Part shown: one piece after another, positions 9,243-17,112 of the stretch | How the letters are laid out: each line of letters opens with the position of its first letter | Position numbering within the stretch: position 1 is the stretch's first letter | Assembly (NCBI GenBank): GCA_021733705.1 | Contig: JAIPKF010000006.1 | Location: forward strand, 1 to 22,196 | From: Chthoniobacterales bacterium | GTDB taxonomy: Bacteria > Verrucomicrobiota > Verrucomicrobiia > Chthoniobacterales > UBA6821 | Length of the DNA: 22,196 bases | Direction: 5' to 3' | Translations under genes and position numbers: made by a program | The notes under the pieces: generated by a model | What the model was told of the DNA's origin: nothing | The model's input: the letters and a program-made list of their open reading frames with translations, nothing else | Databases searched by the model: none

Positions 9243-10277
9243 TTAGCGATGAGAGAGAATGATCGATTTGAAATTATTTTCATTGATATTGATAATAGCA
9301 GTTTCTCTCAAAAAACTTTCAGTAGAGTCCGAAGCATGAGCCCCATTCATCATAATATCTTTACCAAATTCTTTACGAATAGTTCCATGAGGTGCTTTGG
9401 ATGGGTCTGTAGGACCAAGCACATTCCTTATTTTTGAAATAGCATCCTCGCCTTGATAAATAAGTGCTGCACAGCGCTGATTGCCAGGTAGTGCCTGTGC
9501 TTTTTCTGAGAGCTCGGAGGGACGTGCTCCAGACATAAAAGCAATAATCGACTCCCAATGTATTCGTCCATCAGGTAGTTTTGCTTCTAAAACTTCAAGT
9601 ACGGGGCCATAAAAATCCTTTGCTTGAGCCACGCTCATTTGTTGAATTTTGACCCCTACAAGAGCAAGTCCTGTGTGTGCTAAGAGATCAATGACTGCAC
9701 CGGGACGCCTATTTGGAAAATCAAAATTGTCTGGCTTGATGAGTACAAGCGTTTTTTCTATTTTGGCTTCTGCAGGAAACTGGGTGGAGATATCGAGGAT
9801 ACCTCCATCGCTCTCGGAAAATTCTGCTAAAATAGCAAGCCCTTGAGAAGCTCCTTGTTTGGAATTAGGAGCGATGACTGCTGGTTCAAAATAGTACATT
9901 CCAGGTTCTTCACCCTCTTCTTCGTGAAGCAAAACATGTTCTCCATAAGTATCACGTAATGTCTCTCCGCGACCATCCATCCGTTCATCATCACCAACGA
10001 TATTGCTTACTATCGTAACGGCCCCCTCTCCTCGAAGGAGCAAGCAAAGCATCTGATTTCCTTCTTGCGAAAGGGAACCTCGGAGGAAGGTGCTCGTTAG
10101 CTCTTGACTACTGAAATTATCAGCAAGGGCCGCACACAGTTTCGTGCTGGGAGAAAACATCCGCGCCCCTATAAGATCTAATCCAGATAAAGAAAGGAGA
10201 CGAGAGAGAATATTACCTGTGCGCGCCTTATACAGGGCTCTGTGGGTAATGAGTACGTAAGTAAGTTGTTCAGGCAC
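9243..10277 (-). CDS. ndk: Tandem-domain nucleoside-diphosphate kinase, N-terminal domain degenerate
   Basis: This 344-aa protein is about 2.4 times the usual bacterial Ndk (about 140 aa). The C-terminal part, about residues 174-330, looks active: it has EKTLVLIKPD (Lys181), NVLGPTDPSKAPHGTIRKEFG, and the phosphorylated-histidine motif GAHASDS (His314). It would equilibrate NTP and dNTP pools by a phospho-His relay. It also carries an extra segment after HWESIIAFMSG. The N-terminal part, about 5-165, keeps a VLITHRALYKARTG start and a TLRDTYGEHV remnant, but it lacks the lysine of LIKP and the catalytic HxSDS histidine. It is therefore probably a structural or regulatory duplicate. The start is GTG at 10277; an in-frame stop lies about 40 bp upstream. 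It is first gene of the cluster with aspC and ispA. Confidence 0.88.
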   Translation of the reverse strand: MPEQLTYVLITHRALYKARTGNILSRLLSLSGLDLIGARMFSPSTKLCAALADNFSSQELTSTFLRGSLSQEGNQMLCLLLRGEGAVTIVSNIVGDDERMDGRGETLRDTYGEHVLLHEEEGEEPGMYYFEPAVIAPNSKQGASQGLAILAEFSESDGGILDISTQFPAEAKIEKTLVLIKPDNFDFPNRRPGAVIDLLAHTGLALVGVKIQQMSVAQAKDFYGPVLEVLEAKLPDGRIHWESIIAFMSGARPSELSEKAQALPGNQRCAALIYQGEDAISKIRNVLGPTDPSKAPHGTIRKEFGKDIMMNGAHASDSTESFLRETAIININENNFKSIILSHR

Positions 10278-10439
10278 GTGATAAAGTAGATGGTTGTTTT
10301 AGAAAGCGGCCTTCGAGACTAGTCGAGATCATTTTTAGAGTCAAATTGGTTTTTTATCATGTGCATTATCAAAAACTGCATCATTTAAGAAATTGGCGCT
10401 TGTATTTTAGTAAAAAAATTTAATTCATAAGATATTTTT

Positions 10440-12410
10440 ATGCGATTCCTGTTTCGAAGCTTCAGCCTAAAATCACTGATTCTAGGAATTATTTTTTTCT
10501 CAATAAATCAACTTCTTTTTTCTGAAGATTCTTTTTCTGAGTTACAATTCATTGACATAACTTCGTACACACTCTTTCTCAATGACGTTACGAATGAGAC
10601 CTCCGCTGATGATCTCTATTCAGGAATTAAAGAAATTTTTCGTTATGGAGTGCCGGGGCATTATCACTATCAGAATCAAGTTCAATCAAGCTTAGATCCT
10701 ACATTATTTTTAAGCAGGAAAAGTACTGAACACTATTGCACATGGAAAAATAATTTTTGTTCTCACTCTCTATCTGCCCATTGTTTTCTTCAATCCAACC
10801 CTGCCCAAGAGGTCACTGAAATAGATACATCGCTTTATTCAAATCAGATTCACTTTTCCATTAGCCAGAAAGAAGAATCACATGATTGTAAAGAAGAGGA
10901 GAAAACAACTACAGCTTCCTTATCGGATGATCGTATTGCAGGCATCGTTATTATAAGTATAGGAATTATGACAACTGGGGCATGGTGGTTTAGCTCCTCC
11001 TGTAGAAGAAGCGATTGGGCTCAAAGGCTCTCTAGTCCTCGGCACTCACCCGATCAGGATGGTTTGCTTCATAAAAAAATTGCTCCGCAAGAAAGAGGAG
11101 AGTTAGTTCAGGATGATTTTTTTATAAAATCTAACCTCTCTAAAACACCATCGCTCCAGGATCAAGAAAATCTAACTCCATTTTCTTACCAGTACGTCGC
11201 ATCATCAGATTTAACCTGGATATTTCATACTGATCGTGACGAGGAGGCCGCGAAGGCTGATGGGGTAAGGCGAGCGATGAAGTCTGACGACGGCTGTATG
11301 AGTACATACTGCCCGAGGAAGACTTCGAGATCAACGCAGCATCCATCTGGCTTCCCGGCTTCCGTAGGTGATCGGGATGAAATATCCGGGTTAACCTGGT
11401 CAAGTGGTAGGGAGCAAGGGCTCTCTAGTTCTCGACACTCATCAGGAATCATAAATAATATTACTTTATCCTCCTCATGGGATAATTATTCTAAGGAATC
11501 AGTCAGCTTTCATTCTTCAAAATTATCAAATCCTCAATTTCTAGCAGCCAGCGAAAATTTTAATAGGCTTCTGAGAAGGGCATCTAAAACATATAGTGCC
11601 ACAGATTGGATGTGCTGCTATGAGGAATCAGTCCCTCTTCTAGACCATCATAGAGCCATCCTGGAGAACAAAGCTGATTTTCAAAAGTTCCAGGAATCCT
11701 TTGATAAACATTCTACTCAATCGATCACTGAGAGAGAGCTCTATTATCAAGAGGAAACAAAAAATGTCACCCACTGGGAACAGATTGTGGATTATTGTGA
11801 AGCTATTCAAAATCTCTTTTCTTCCCGTGATAGTGCATTGGAAAAAAATTCAGAGCAAGCTTGGGATCAACTTGCTAAGGATTGTGATCAAGCAGAAAAA
11901 CTCTATCTCAATAGTGATTTAAAAATGGGACAACTCTTTCATGACTGTTCTCATGAAAAAACGATAAGGTGTTCTAAGGGCACTGATAGCACCACTAAAA
12001 ATTTGGCATTACTCGAGCCTTCTAGAACCACCTCACCTGTTTCACCCGATCCTTGTCCCATTGATGACTTCACTTCAACATTCACTCTTACGTTGATACC
12101 TTATCTAAAGCTCAGGCATGAGGAGTTTTTATCTAAAAGAACTTCGTCCCCTGACGTTGCTTTTTCCAATAGTGATGATGCACCCTTGGAGGAGGAGAAC
12201 GAAACTCTTTTAAAAAAATCAGGAAAAACAACTGTTCTTTCAAACCGCATGAGGAAGTTCATCGAAGAATATCCCCGTCACTACGCCCTCTACTCATCTA
12301 TCGAACGACAGATTGTCGATAAAGATAATAACGCCCATTCATCTATTCATCCTCATCTTGATGAAGAAAACAGCGTTTCAGAAGATCTCTTATTTTCTTT
12401 TGATGAATAG
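10440..12410 (+). CDS. Unrecognised membrane-associated protein (656 aa) containing an in-frame MITE
   Basis: I do not recognise this family. It starts with a signal-peptide-like stretch (residues about 1-28, ending INQLLFS), followed by a Cys/Ser-rich region. A hydrophobic segment at about 165-186 (IAGIVIISIGIMTTGAWW) ends in SSCRRSD, consistent with a membrane span. The rest is long, charged, Ser-rich and probably cytoplasmic or disordered, with no cofactor motif. Residues 258-317 are encoded by a mobile element at 11211-11390; removing these 180 bp restores a continuous 596-aa frame (SDL-TWSSG). A short motif is repeated either side of the insertion (LSSPRHS near 198, LSSSRHS further on). 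The gene ends with TAG directly abutting the priA stop. Codon use and the long open frame support a real gene, but its function is unknown. Confidence 0.75.
   Translation: MRFLFRSFSLKSLILGIIFFSINQLLFSEDSFSELQFIDITSYTLFLNDVTNETSADDLYSGIKEIFRYGVPGHYHYQNQVQSSLDPTLFLSRKSTEHYCTWKNNFCSHSLSAHCFLQSNPAQEVTEIDTSLYSNQIHFSISQKEESHDCKEEEKTTTASLSDDRIAGIVIISIGIMTTGAWWFSSSCRRSDWAQRLSSPRHSPDQDGLLHKKIAPQERGELVQDDFFIKSNLSKTPSLQDQENLTPFSYQYVASSDLTWIFHTDRDEEAAKADGVRRAMKSDDGCMSTYCPRKTSRSTQHPSGFPASVGDRDEISGLTWSSGREQGLSSSRHSSGIINNITLSSSWDNYSKESVSFHSSKLSNPQFLAASENFNRLLRRASKTYSATDWMCCYEESVPLLDHHRAILENKADFQKFQESFDKHSTQSITERELYYQEETKNVTHWEQIVDYCEAIQNLFSSRDSALEKNSEQAWDQLAKDCDQAEKLYLNSDLKMGQLFHDCSHEKTIRCSKGTDSTTKNLALLEPSRTTSPVSPDPCPIDDFTSTFTLTLIPYLKLRHEEFLSKRTSSPDVAFSNSDDAPLEEENETLLKKSGKTTVLSNRMRKFIEEYPRHYALYSSIERQIVDKDNNAHSSIHPHLDEENSVSEDLLFSFDE
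11026..11441 (+). repeat. 23-bp imperfect direct repeat flanking the in-frame MITE within the 656-aa gene
   Basis: GGCTCTCTAGTCCTCGGCAC at 11026 recurs as GGCTCTCTAGTTCTCGACAC at 11419, with 21 of 23 bases identical over 11026-11048 and 11419-11441. Both copies are read in the same frame (LSSPRHS and LSSSRHS). The preceding bases (GGGCTCAAA versus GGGAGCAAG) are also similar. It may be a duplicated low-complexity peptide motif and not a mobile sequence. Confidence 0.5.
11211..11394 (+). mobile_element. Full-length MITE copy (176-bp core) inserted in frame in a coding sequence
   Basis: The core at 11215-11390 is 176 bp, bounded by TTAA at 11211-11214 and 11391-11394. It begins CCTGGATATTTCATACTGATCG and ends GATGAAATATCCGGG. 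It belongs to the GATCGTGACGAGGAGG subtype, with the shared middle GGCTGTATG...CATACTGCCCGAGG and right part CAGCATCCATCTGGCTTCCC. Core plus duplication is 180 bp, or 60 codons, so the host frame is kept. The opposite strand is also open in the frame TTA ACC CGG. The direct repeat could be read as 9 bp (TTAACCTGG at 11211-11219 and 11391-11399), because the left tip carries CCTGG where other copies have CCCGG. Confidence 0.93.
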
Positions 12411-14723
12411 CTATAGGAGGGATTGAGGGTCAACATCAATGGTTATCACCACTCCTGAAGGAAGTTTATAAGTTAAAATAACCTTGCAGATCATTGTTTT
12501 AATAGCTTTAGAACATGGTCCGTGCAGGGCGATATGAAAGCGATATTGTCCATGTGCTCGTTCCAGCGATGCCGGAACTGCTTCTCCAACCTTAATAGAA
12601 TCTGGGAGGATAAGACTTAGATTTTTTCTTAAAACAGCACTATGCAAGGCGACTTGTTCCTGACTGACTCCCCTGAGATGAATCAAAATCATTTTTTGAA
12701 AAGGCGGGTATCCAAATTGACGACGGAAGATGATCTCTTGCTCAAAAAACCCACCATAGTCGTGGTGCCTGGCAAATTGAATAGAGGGACTCTCCGGGGT
12801 GTATGTTTGAACAATCACCTCTCCTTCACGATCTCCACGTCCAGCACGTCCAGCAACTTGAGTGAGTAGTTGAAACGTTCTCTCACCAGCACGAAAGTCA
12901 GGAGCATGAAGACTTGTATCTGCATTTATGATGCCGACCAAAGTGACATTAGGAAAATCGAGCCCCTTGGCAATCATCTGTGTCCCAATGAGAATATCGA
13001 TCTGTTTTTTTCGAAAGCGATGGAAGATTTCTTGATAAGATCCTTTACGTTGCATGCTATCAGCATCCATACGGAAACAACGTGCCTCTGGAAAGGCTTG
13101 CTGAACTGCTGCTTCGACCCGTTGTGTTCCCACTCCCAAATATAAAATTCCAGGTTCATGACAGCTAGAACAGTGTGCAGGTGGCTTTTCTCTATGACCA
13201 CAAAGATGACAAACAAGCCGCTGAGCAGCTCGATGAAATGTGAGTGAAAGGCTACAGTTAGGACAAGAGCAGGGAGCACCACATTGAGGACACAAAAGAG
13301 AACTGGAAAAACCACGACGATTGAGAAAAAGAATCACCTGCTCTGAACGCTCTAATCGCTCTGCAATTGCTAGGCGCAATAAGTGAGAGAGAATAGCATC
13401 CGCTCCCTTTTGCTTTCCTTGTAATCGCATGTCGATGACACGCACCAGTGGCATACGTTGATGATCTGCACGTTTATGAAGTTCTAGGAGACGATATTTT
13501 CTAGAGTGCACATTGTTCATGCTTTCCACGGAGGGAGTAGCACTACCCAGCACAAGAACAGCTCCCTCATAGCGGGCACGCATGACAGCAACGTCACGTG
13601 CATGATAGCGAGGGGTCTCCTCTTGTTTGTAACTGGTCTCATGTTCTTCATCAACAATGATGAGACCTAAATCTCGTAATGGAGCAAAAATAGCACTTCT
13701 TGCTCCAATGACAATCCGTGCCTCACCTCGATGCAGACGCAACCACTCATCATGACGTTCTCCCTCCGAGAGATGACTATGCAAGACTGCAATCATTTTT
13801 TTTTCTTGAGTCTGCTCAAGGCGTGATCGAAAACGCTCTACCGTCTGAGGGGTAAGTGCTATTTCAGGAACTAAAATAAGAACTGTTTTCCCAAGTGCTA
13901 ATGCTTTTTCCATCGCTCTTAAGTAGACTTCTGTTTTTCCACTTCCTGTAACTCCGTGAAGTAAAAAAGGGAGTGAAATGACAGATTCTGATTTTTTTTC
14001 TAATGTCGCTACCCGCAGTAGCTCTTCATGAATAAGAGCCACTGCCTGGTTTTGATCTTCATTGAGCTTAGGAATAGGATGAGGTAATAATTCTTCATTA
14101 GAAAAAGGATCACGCAAAACCGATTCTTCCTTTAAAAGAATCCAACCTTCATTCACCAAAGCATGCAAAGAACTCCTCGTTGCTTGAGTTTGTTTGAGGA
14201 GTTCCGTAGCACTCATTTTCGAACTAGAGGAAAGTATAAGTTCGAGTAGTGCTTTTTTTCTAGGAGCACGCACAGCAAGAGCTTCGAGAAATTTTGGAGA
14301 AGGTATTTTGAGTAAAGAAACCATCTTTACTTTTTTTTCCGCAAGAGAATTATTGCGAATGGTGGTCGGCACCAACGAGCGTAAAACAGCATCAAGGGAG
14401 GTGCAGTAATAGTCTGCCATCCAGTATGCAAGTTTCATAATCATAGGGGAGAGTAGTGGTCGCTCCTCTGGCATCTTCATAGTGATAGATTCTTGTTCAC
14501 CGTCATTATGCAGAGCACGGTAATCGATCACCTCTAGGATCGATTTGACCTTCGGAAAGGTCACTGTTTCTTGCAATGAGAGCACCACTCCCATCACTAT
14601 CGATTTTCGCAAAGGAACGCGCACACGTGCTCCTACCTCCACACGATTTTGCAATGCACCTGGAATAGCATAATCAAGCTCTGTTCCTTCAGTACGATCT
14701 ATGAGAATACGGGCGTAAGACAT
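12411..14723 (-). CDS. priA: Primosomal protein N' (replication restart helicase PriA)
   Basis: PriA is a 3'-to-5' DNA helicase that recognises stalled forks and D-loops and reloads the replicative helicase. Seen in order: an N-terminal DNA-binding region, Walker A GVTGSGKT (about 257-264), Walker B DEEH (358-361) followed by an aromatic-rich-type segment SYKQEETPRYHARD, and GSATPS (motif III). Eight zinc-ligand cysteines occupy four CxxC pairs (478/481, 487/490, 505/508, 518/521). Helicase motifs IGTQMIAKGLDFPNV and QVAGRAGRGDREG follow. At 770 aa it is full length. Its stop abuts the convergent upstream gene's stop with no intervening base. The start ATG lies 17 bp from the tip of a decayed mobile element, so its promoter is either in or beyond that element. 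Confidence 0.97.
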   Translation of the reverse strand: MSYARILIDRTEGTELDYAIPGALQNRVEVGARVRVPLRKSIVMGVVLSLQETVTFPKVKSILEVIDYRALHNDGEQESITMKMPEERPLLSPMIMKLAYWMADYYCTSLDAVLRSLVPTTIRNNSLAEKKVKMVSLLKIPSPKFLEALAVRAPRKKALLELILSSSSKMSATELLKQTQATRSSLHALVNEGWILLKEESVLRDPFSNEELLPHPIPKLNEDQNQAVALIHEELLRVATLEKKSESVISLPFLLHGVTGSGKTEVYLRAMEKALALGKTVLILVPEIALTPQTVERFRSRLEQTQEKKMIAVLHSHLSEGERHDEWLRLHRGEARIVIGARSAIFAPLRDLGLIIVDEEHETSYKQEETPRYHARDVAVMRARYEGAVLVLGSATPSVESMNNVHSRKYRLLELHKRADHQRMPLVRVIDMRLQGKQKGADAILSHLLRLAIAERLERSEQVILFLNRRGFSSSLLCPQCGAPCSCPNCSLSLTFHRAAQRLVCHLCGHREKPPAHCSSCHEPGILYLGVGTQRVEAAVQQAFPEARCFRMDADSMQRKGSYQEIFHRFRKKQIDILIGTQMIAKGLDFPNVTLVGIINADTSLHAPDFRAGERTFQLLTQVAGRAGRGDREGEVIVQTYTPESPSIQFARHHDYGGFFEQEIIFRRQFGYPPFQKMILIHLRGVSQEQVALHSAVLRKNLSLILPDSIKVGEAVPASLERAHGQYRFHIALHGPCSKAIKTMICKVILTYKLPSGVVITIDVDPQSLL

Positions 14724-14736
14724 CTTTACTTTCTAA

Positions 14737-14930
14737 TTAGCCCACATATTTCATACTGAAGTGTCATGAGGCGCTGTGCAGAGCTTGATAATACTAGGCG
14801 ATAAGAGCAGAGCTTTTTCTTCAAAATATCACGTAAGTTTTATCTCATTTCAAACTACTAGTTTGCTACCAGTGGTCCGAGGAAGTCAGAAAAGCTCAAT
14901 GTCTTGCAGCATGACTTCGATAAAAAATCA
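14737..14930 (+). mobile_element. Decayed MITE copy upstream of priA
   Basis: TTAG at 14737-14740 is followed by a clear left terminus, CCCACATATTTCATACTG, then TCATGAGGCGCTGTGCAGAG, which resembles the GC-rich left hairpin of full copies. Further on, GGTCCGAGGAAG and GCAGCATGACTTCG at about 14876-14919 resemble the central and right-centre landmarks. No right inverted repeat is recognisable. The right boundary is therefore approximate and the copy is old or damaged. Confidence 0.55.
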
Positions 14931-14955
14931 TCATGCCTCTGTTTTTAAGCAGCTG

Positions 14956-15028
<73 letters not shown>

Positions 15029-15035
15029 ATACTCC

Positions 15036-15094
15036 TTGACCCGGATATTTTATGCCGACCTCCGCAGGTCATCGGTATGAAATCTCCGGGTTAA
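15036..15094. mobile_element. Minimal 51-bp palindromic MITE derivative
   Basis: The core at 15040-15090 begins CCCGGATATTTTATGCCGAC and ends TCGGTATGAAATCTCCGGG, an imperfect palindrome around CCTCCGCAGG. TTGA lies on the left (15036-15039) and TTAA on the right (15091-15094), a near-match to a 4-bp duplication. Both halves resemble the right terminus of full copies (CTTCCGTAGGTGATCGGTATG). It may therefore be a fold-back of right ends or a copy with most of its interior deleted. It starts 8 bp upstream of the tRNA-Phe 5' end. Confidence 0.75.
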
Positions 15095-15167
15095 ATAACT
15101 GAAGAATGCGAGTCTAGCGATTTTATCTTAACGATCAAGCCACAAGTCATCCCATTTAAAAAATAAG

Positions 15168-15433
15168 TAAACCCGCATATTTCATACTGGTTCGTTGCGA
15201 GGCGCCGCGAATCCTGATGCAGACACCACCGGCGGTCGGGAGACCGCGGTGGAGACTGCCTTTAGGCAGCCCTGAAAGAGCGAGACGAGCGGGAGCAAGC
15301 GAGTCAATGAAGATGATGGATTGCGACGACGGCTGTATGTTTCATACTGCCCGAGGAAGACTTCGAGATCAACGAAGCATCCACCCTGGCTTCGTGGCTT
15401 TCGTAGTAGATCGGCATGAAATATCCGGGTAAA
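15168..15433 (+). mobile_element. Long MITE variant (258-bp core) flanked by TAAA
   Basis: The core at 15172-15429 is bounded by TAAA at 15168-15171 and 15430-15433. It shares the left arm CCCGCATATTTCATACTGG, the central GTATGTTTCATAC and the right end GGCATGAAATATCCGGG with other copies. It also carries about 82 extra bp after GATGCAGACA. That module has a strong hairpin (CCACCGGCGGTC-GGGA-GACCGCGGTGG in outline) and a second one, CTGCCTTTAGGCAG at 15256-15269. The same module occurs in the outer element near 22020. Open stretches here are by-products of the element, not genes. Confidence 0.88.
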
Positions 15434-15461
15434 GTCTCAGAGAAGAAATCATCGATGGAGT

Positions 15462-15482
15462 ACCCCTATTTCATACGGATCC
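15462..15482 (+). repeat. Possible relic of a MITE left terminus
   Basis: ACCCCTATTTCATACGGATC resembles the left terminus CCCG(C/G)ATATTTCATACTGG with small deletions. No right end, internal landmark or target duplication was found nearby. The match is short and could be a remnant. Confidence 0.35.
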
Positions 15483-15548
15483 ACCAAGAATGCAGTGATT
15501 TTTTGTAATTTCAAAGTAATTTGACTATGGATATTTTTTTGAGATTTT

Positions 15549-16988
15549 CTAAAAGACAACTCCAATTTGGGCACCTAAGACCAGTGCATTCGGTGTTGTG
15601 CTTGAACCAGCAGGATGAATAACCCATTGAACATCGGGCTGAATGTAGGCAAATTGTGTTAAGGAAATACGATAACCAACTTCATACACAAGCTCGTAGT
15701 CACGAGTTCCACGTCCTGTTTGCTGGCTCAAGGCTGAAAAATTAGTGCTATAATTTCCATAAGCAACACCTGCTATCGTCTTATCATTAGGACGTCCAGG
15801 AACAAGCCCTGCATAAATAGCTCCCCCGTTCACTTGAAAAGGCATGAGTGAAATATTTTGTTGAGGGGAAAGTGTGTAAACAGACCATAGAGCTAAGCCT
15901 TCTTCCGTGAGTCTGCTTGGTCGATAGACTGTCTGATCTGCATGCCAGTAGAAGCCGTATGTATTCGGAGTTTTATTAGCATTATTAAATTGGGGATATT
16001 CTGTGCTTGAATAGTAGCCTCCCATCCAGTAGTGGCCTTTGAATCCCGTAGATAGAGATTTGTTGTTTTCTTTAGATTGGAGCAATGAGGTTTGTTTAAA
16101 AAACTCAGGATTCCAGCTGTATTGACCAAGCAGCATTACTCCATCATGGGGATAAAAATTCCAATTGAGTCCATGCACAGAATTTCTCGGCACTACTTGA
16201 TAAACACCACAACGAGCAACCATATCAGAAGGGAGTTCTATTTTTAGCCTGCTTCCCCAGACAGTATTAGGATATGTTGAAAATCTGCTATTAACAGGAA
16301 TGGACTGTGGACATCCATCAATTCCATTATTCATGTAGAGCCAGTAGAGGGGTGAGACAGCGAAATCATCTCCTGCAGCGATACGACCGATTTTAATACT
16401 TGTATGTTTATTCCAAAAATCTTGCTGATACGAAAGTTCATACCAATGAAATGTCTGACCTCCATAAACCTGCTGGACCGTAAATTGATTTTTAATATTT
16501 TCTCTTGAGAGACTGTTTCCATCACGTTGGAGTGCGCTTATCATGAAATAACCACCATACCACCCAAAAAGTTTCTCCGTTTCAATAAGGCATCCCAAAG
16601 CAATGTTATCTGCATACCTCAATCCTCCTGGGATTTTTCCACCAACAGGATTTCCAGCAATACCAGAGGTGTAGGTCACTGAAAATTCAACTCCATGATG
16701 ATCTAGAAAATCACGATAGCCGACCCAGTTTCCGGAAGCATATTTAAATTCTTTAATGTTATGAGGCATGTTCGCTATAACATTATAAGGGGAGACAAAA
16801 CGCTGTGGGTTTGGTCCTGATCCAATTCCTTCTCCCGAAGCTGAATCAAGATTGGCACTCTTAAGAAGAGAGTCTATTTCGTTGATTCTTGAAGATGGAA
16901 TCTCTTGAGCAGTAATCAATGGCAACCCAATAATGAATATTATTATAAAAAAAAGAGAACGTTGATCGCGATAAGATATCCTGACCAT
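15549..16988 (-). CDS. Carbohydrate-selective porin, OprB family
   Basis: This outer-membrane beta-barrel would allow diffusion of sugars into the periplasm. It begins with a signal peptide (MVRISYRDQRS followed by FFIIIFIIGLPLITA) and is 479 aa, typical for OprB. Family-like segments include GNWVGYRDFLDHHGVEFSVT, the SYQQDFWNKHTSIKIGRIAAGDDFA strand pair, and IEPDVQW-like YIQPDVQWVIHP near the end. It terminates with QIGVVF, an aromatic C-terminus as expected for barrel assembly. It is the only gene here with a convincing Shine-Dalgarno: AGGAAG at 17004-16999, 10 bases before the ATG. The GH31 enzyme elsewhere in the window could be a functional partner, but they are not linked in an operon. 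Substrate is unknown. Confidence 0.92.
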   Translation of the reverse strand: MVRISYRDQRSLFFIIIFIIGLPLITAQEIPSSRINEIDSLLKSANLDSASGEGIGSGPNPQRFVSPYNVIANMPHNIKEFKYASGNWVGYRDFLDHHGVEFSVTYTSGIAGNPVGGKIPGGLRYADNIALGCLIETEKLFGWYGGYFMISALQRDGNSLSRENIKNQFTVQQVYGGQTFHWYELSYQQDFWNKHTSIKIGRIAAGDDFAVSPLYWLYMNNGIDGCPQSIPVNSRFSTYPNTVWGSRLKIELPSDMVARCGVYQVVPRNSVHGLNWNFYPHDGVMLLGQYSWNPEFFKQTSLLQSKENNKSLSTGFKGHYWMGGYYSSTEYPQFNNANKTPNTYGFYWHADQTVYRPSRLTEEGLALWSVYTLSPQQNISLMPFQVNGGAIYAGLVPGRPNDKTIAGVAYGNYSTNFSALSQQTGRGTRDYELVYEVGYRISLTQFAYIQPDVQWVIHPAGSSTTPNALVLGAQIGVVF

Positions 16989-17043
16989 AACATGATTGCT
17001 TCCTAAGAATAATTTCTCATTATGATTTGTTTGGTAGATAGGG

Positions 17044-17106
17044 CTAACCAGGATATTTCATACTGATCGTGACGAGGAGGCCGCGAAGCCAGATAGATGC
17101 AGCGTT
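17044..17106 (+). mobile_element. Truncated MITE copy, left end plus inverted internal piece
   Basis: CTAA (17044-17047) precedes CCAGGATATTTCATACTG and then ATCGTGACGAGGAGGCCGCGAA, nearly identical to the copy inside the 656-aa gene. After about 40 bp the sequence switches to CCAGATAGATGCAGCGTTGA, the reverse complement of the right-half landmark AACGCAGCATCCATCTGG. The right inverted repeat is missing. The fragment ends a few bases past the stop of the 565-aa gene on the other strand and lies about 55 bp upstream of the porin start. Confidence 0.75.
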
Positions 17107-17112
17107 GAGCTC

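Noticed and set aside
12974..13315. Hydrophobic 113-codon frame inside priA
   Set aside because: It lies wholly within the well-supported priA frame, over the conserved zinc and helicase region, and is an alternative-frame artefact.
15217..15432. Open frame of 71 codons within the 258-bp element
   Set aside because: It is the translated mobile element (it contains the same ...DRHEISG-type peptide as the in-frame copy). There is no host gene around it.
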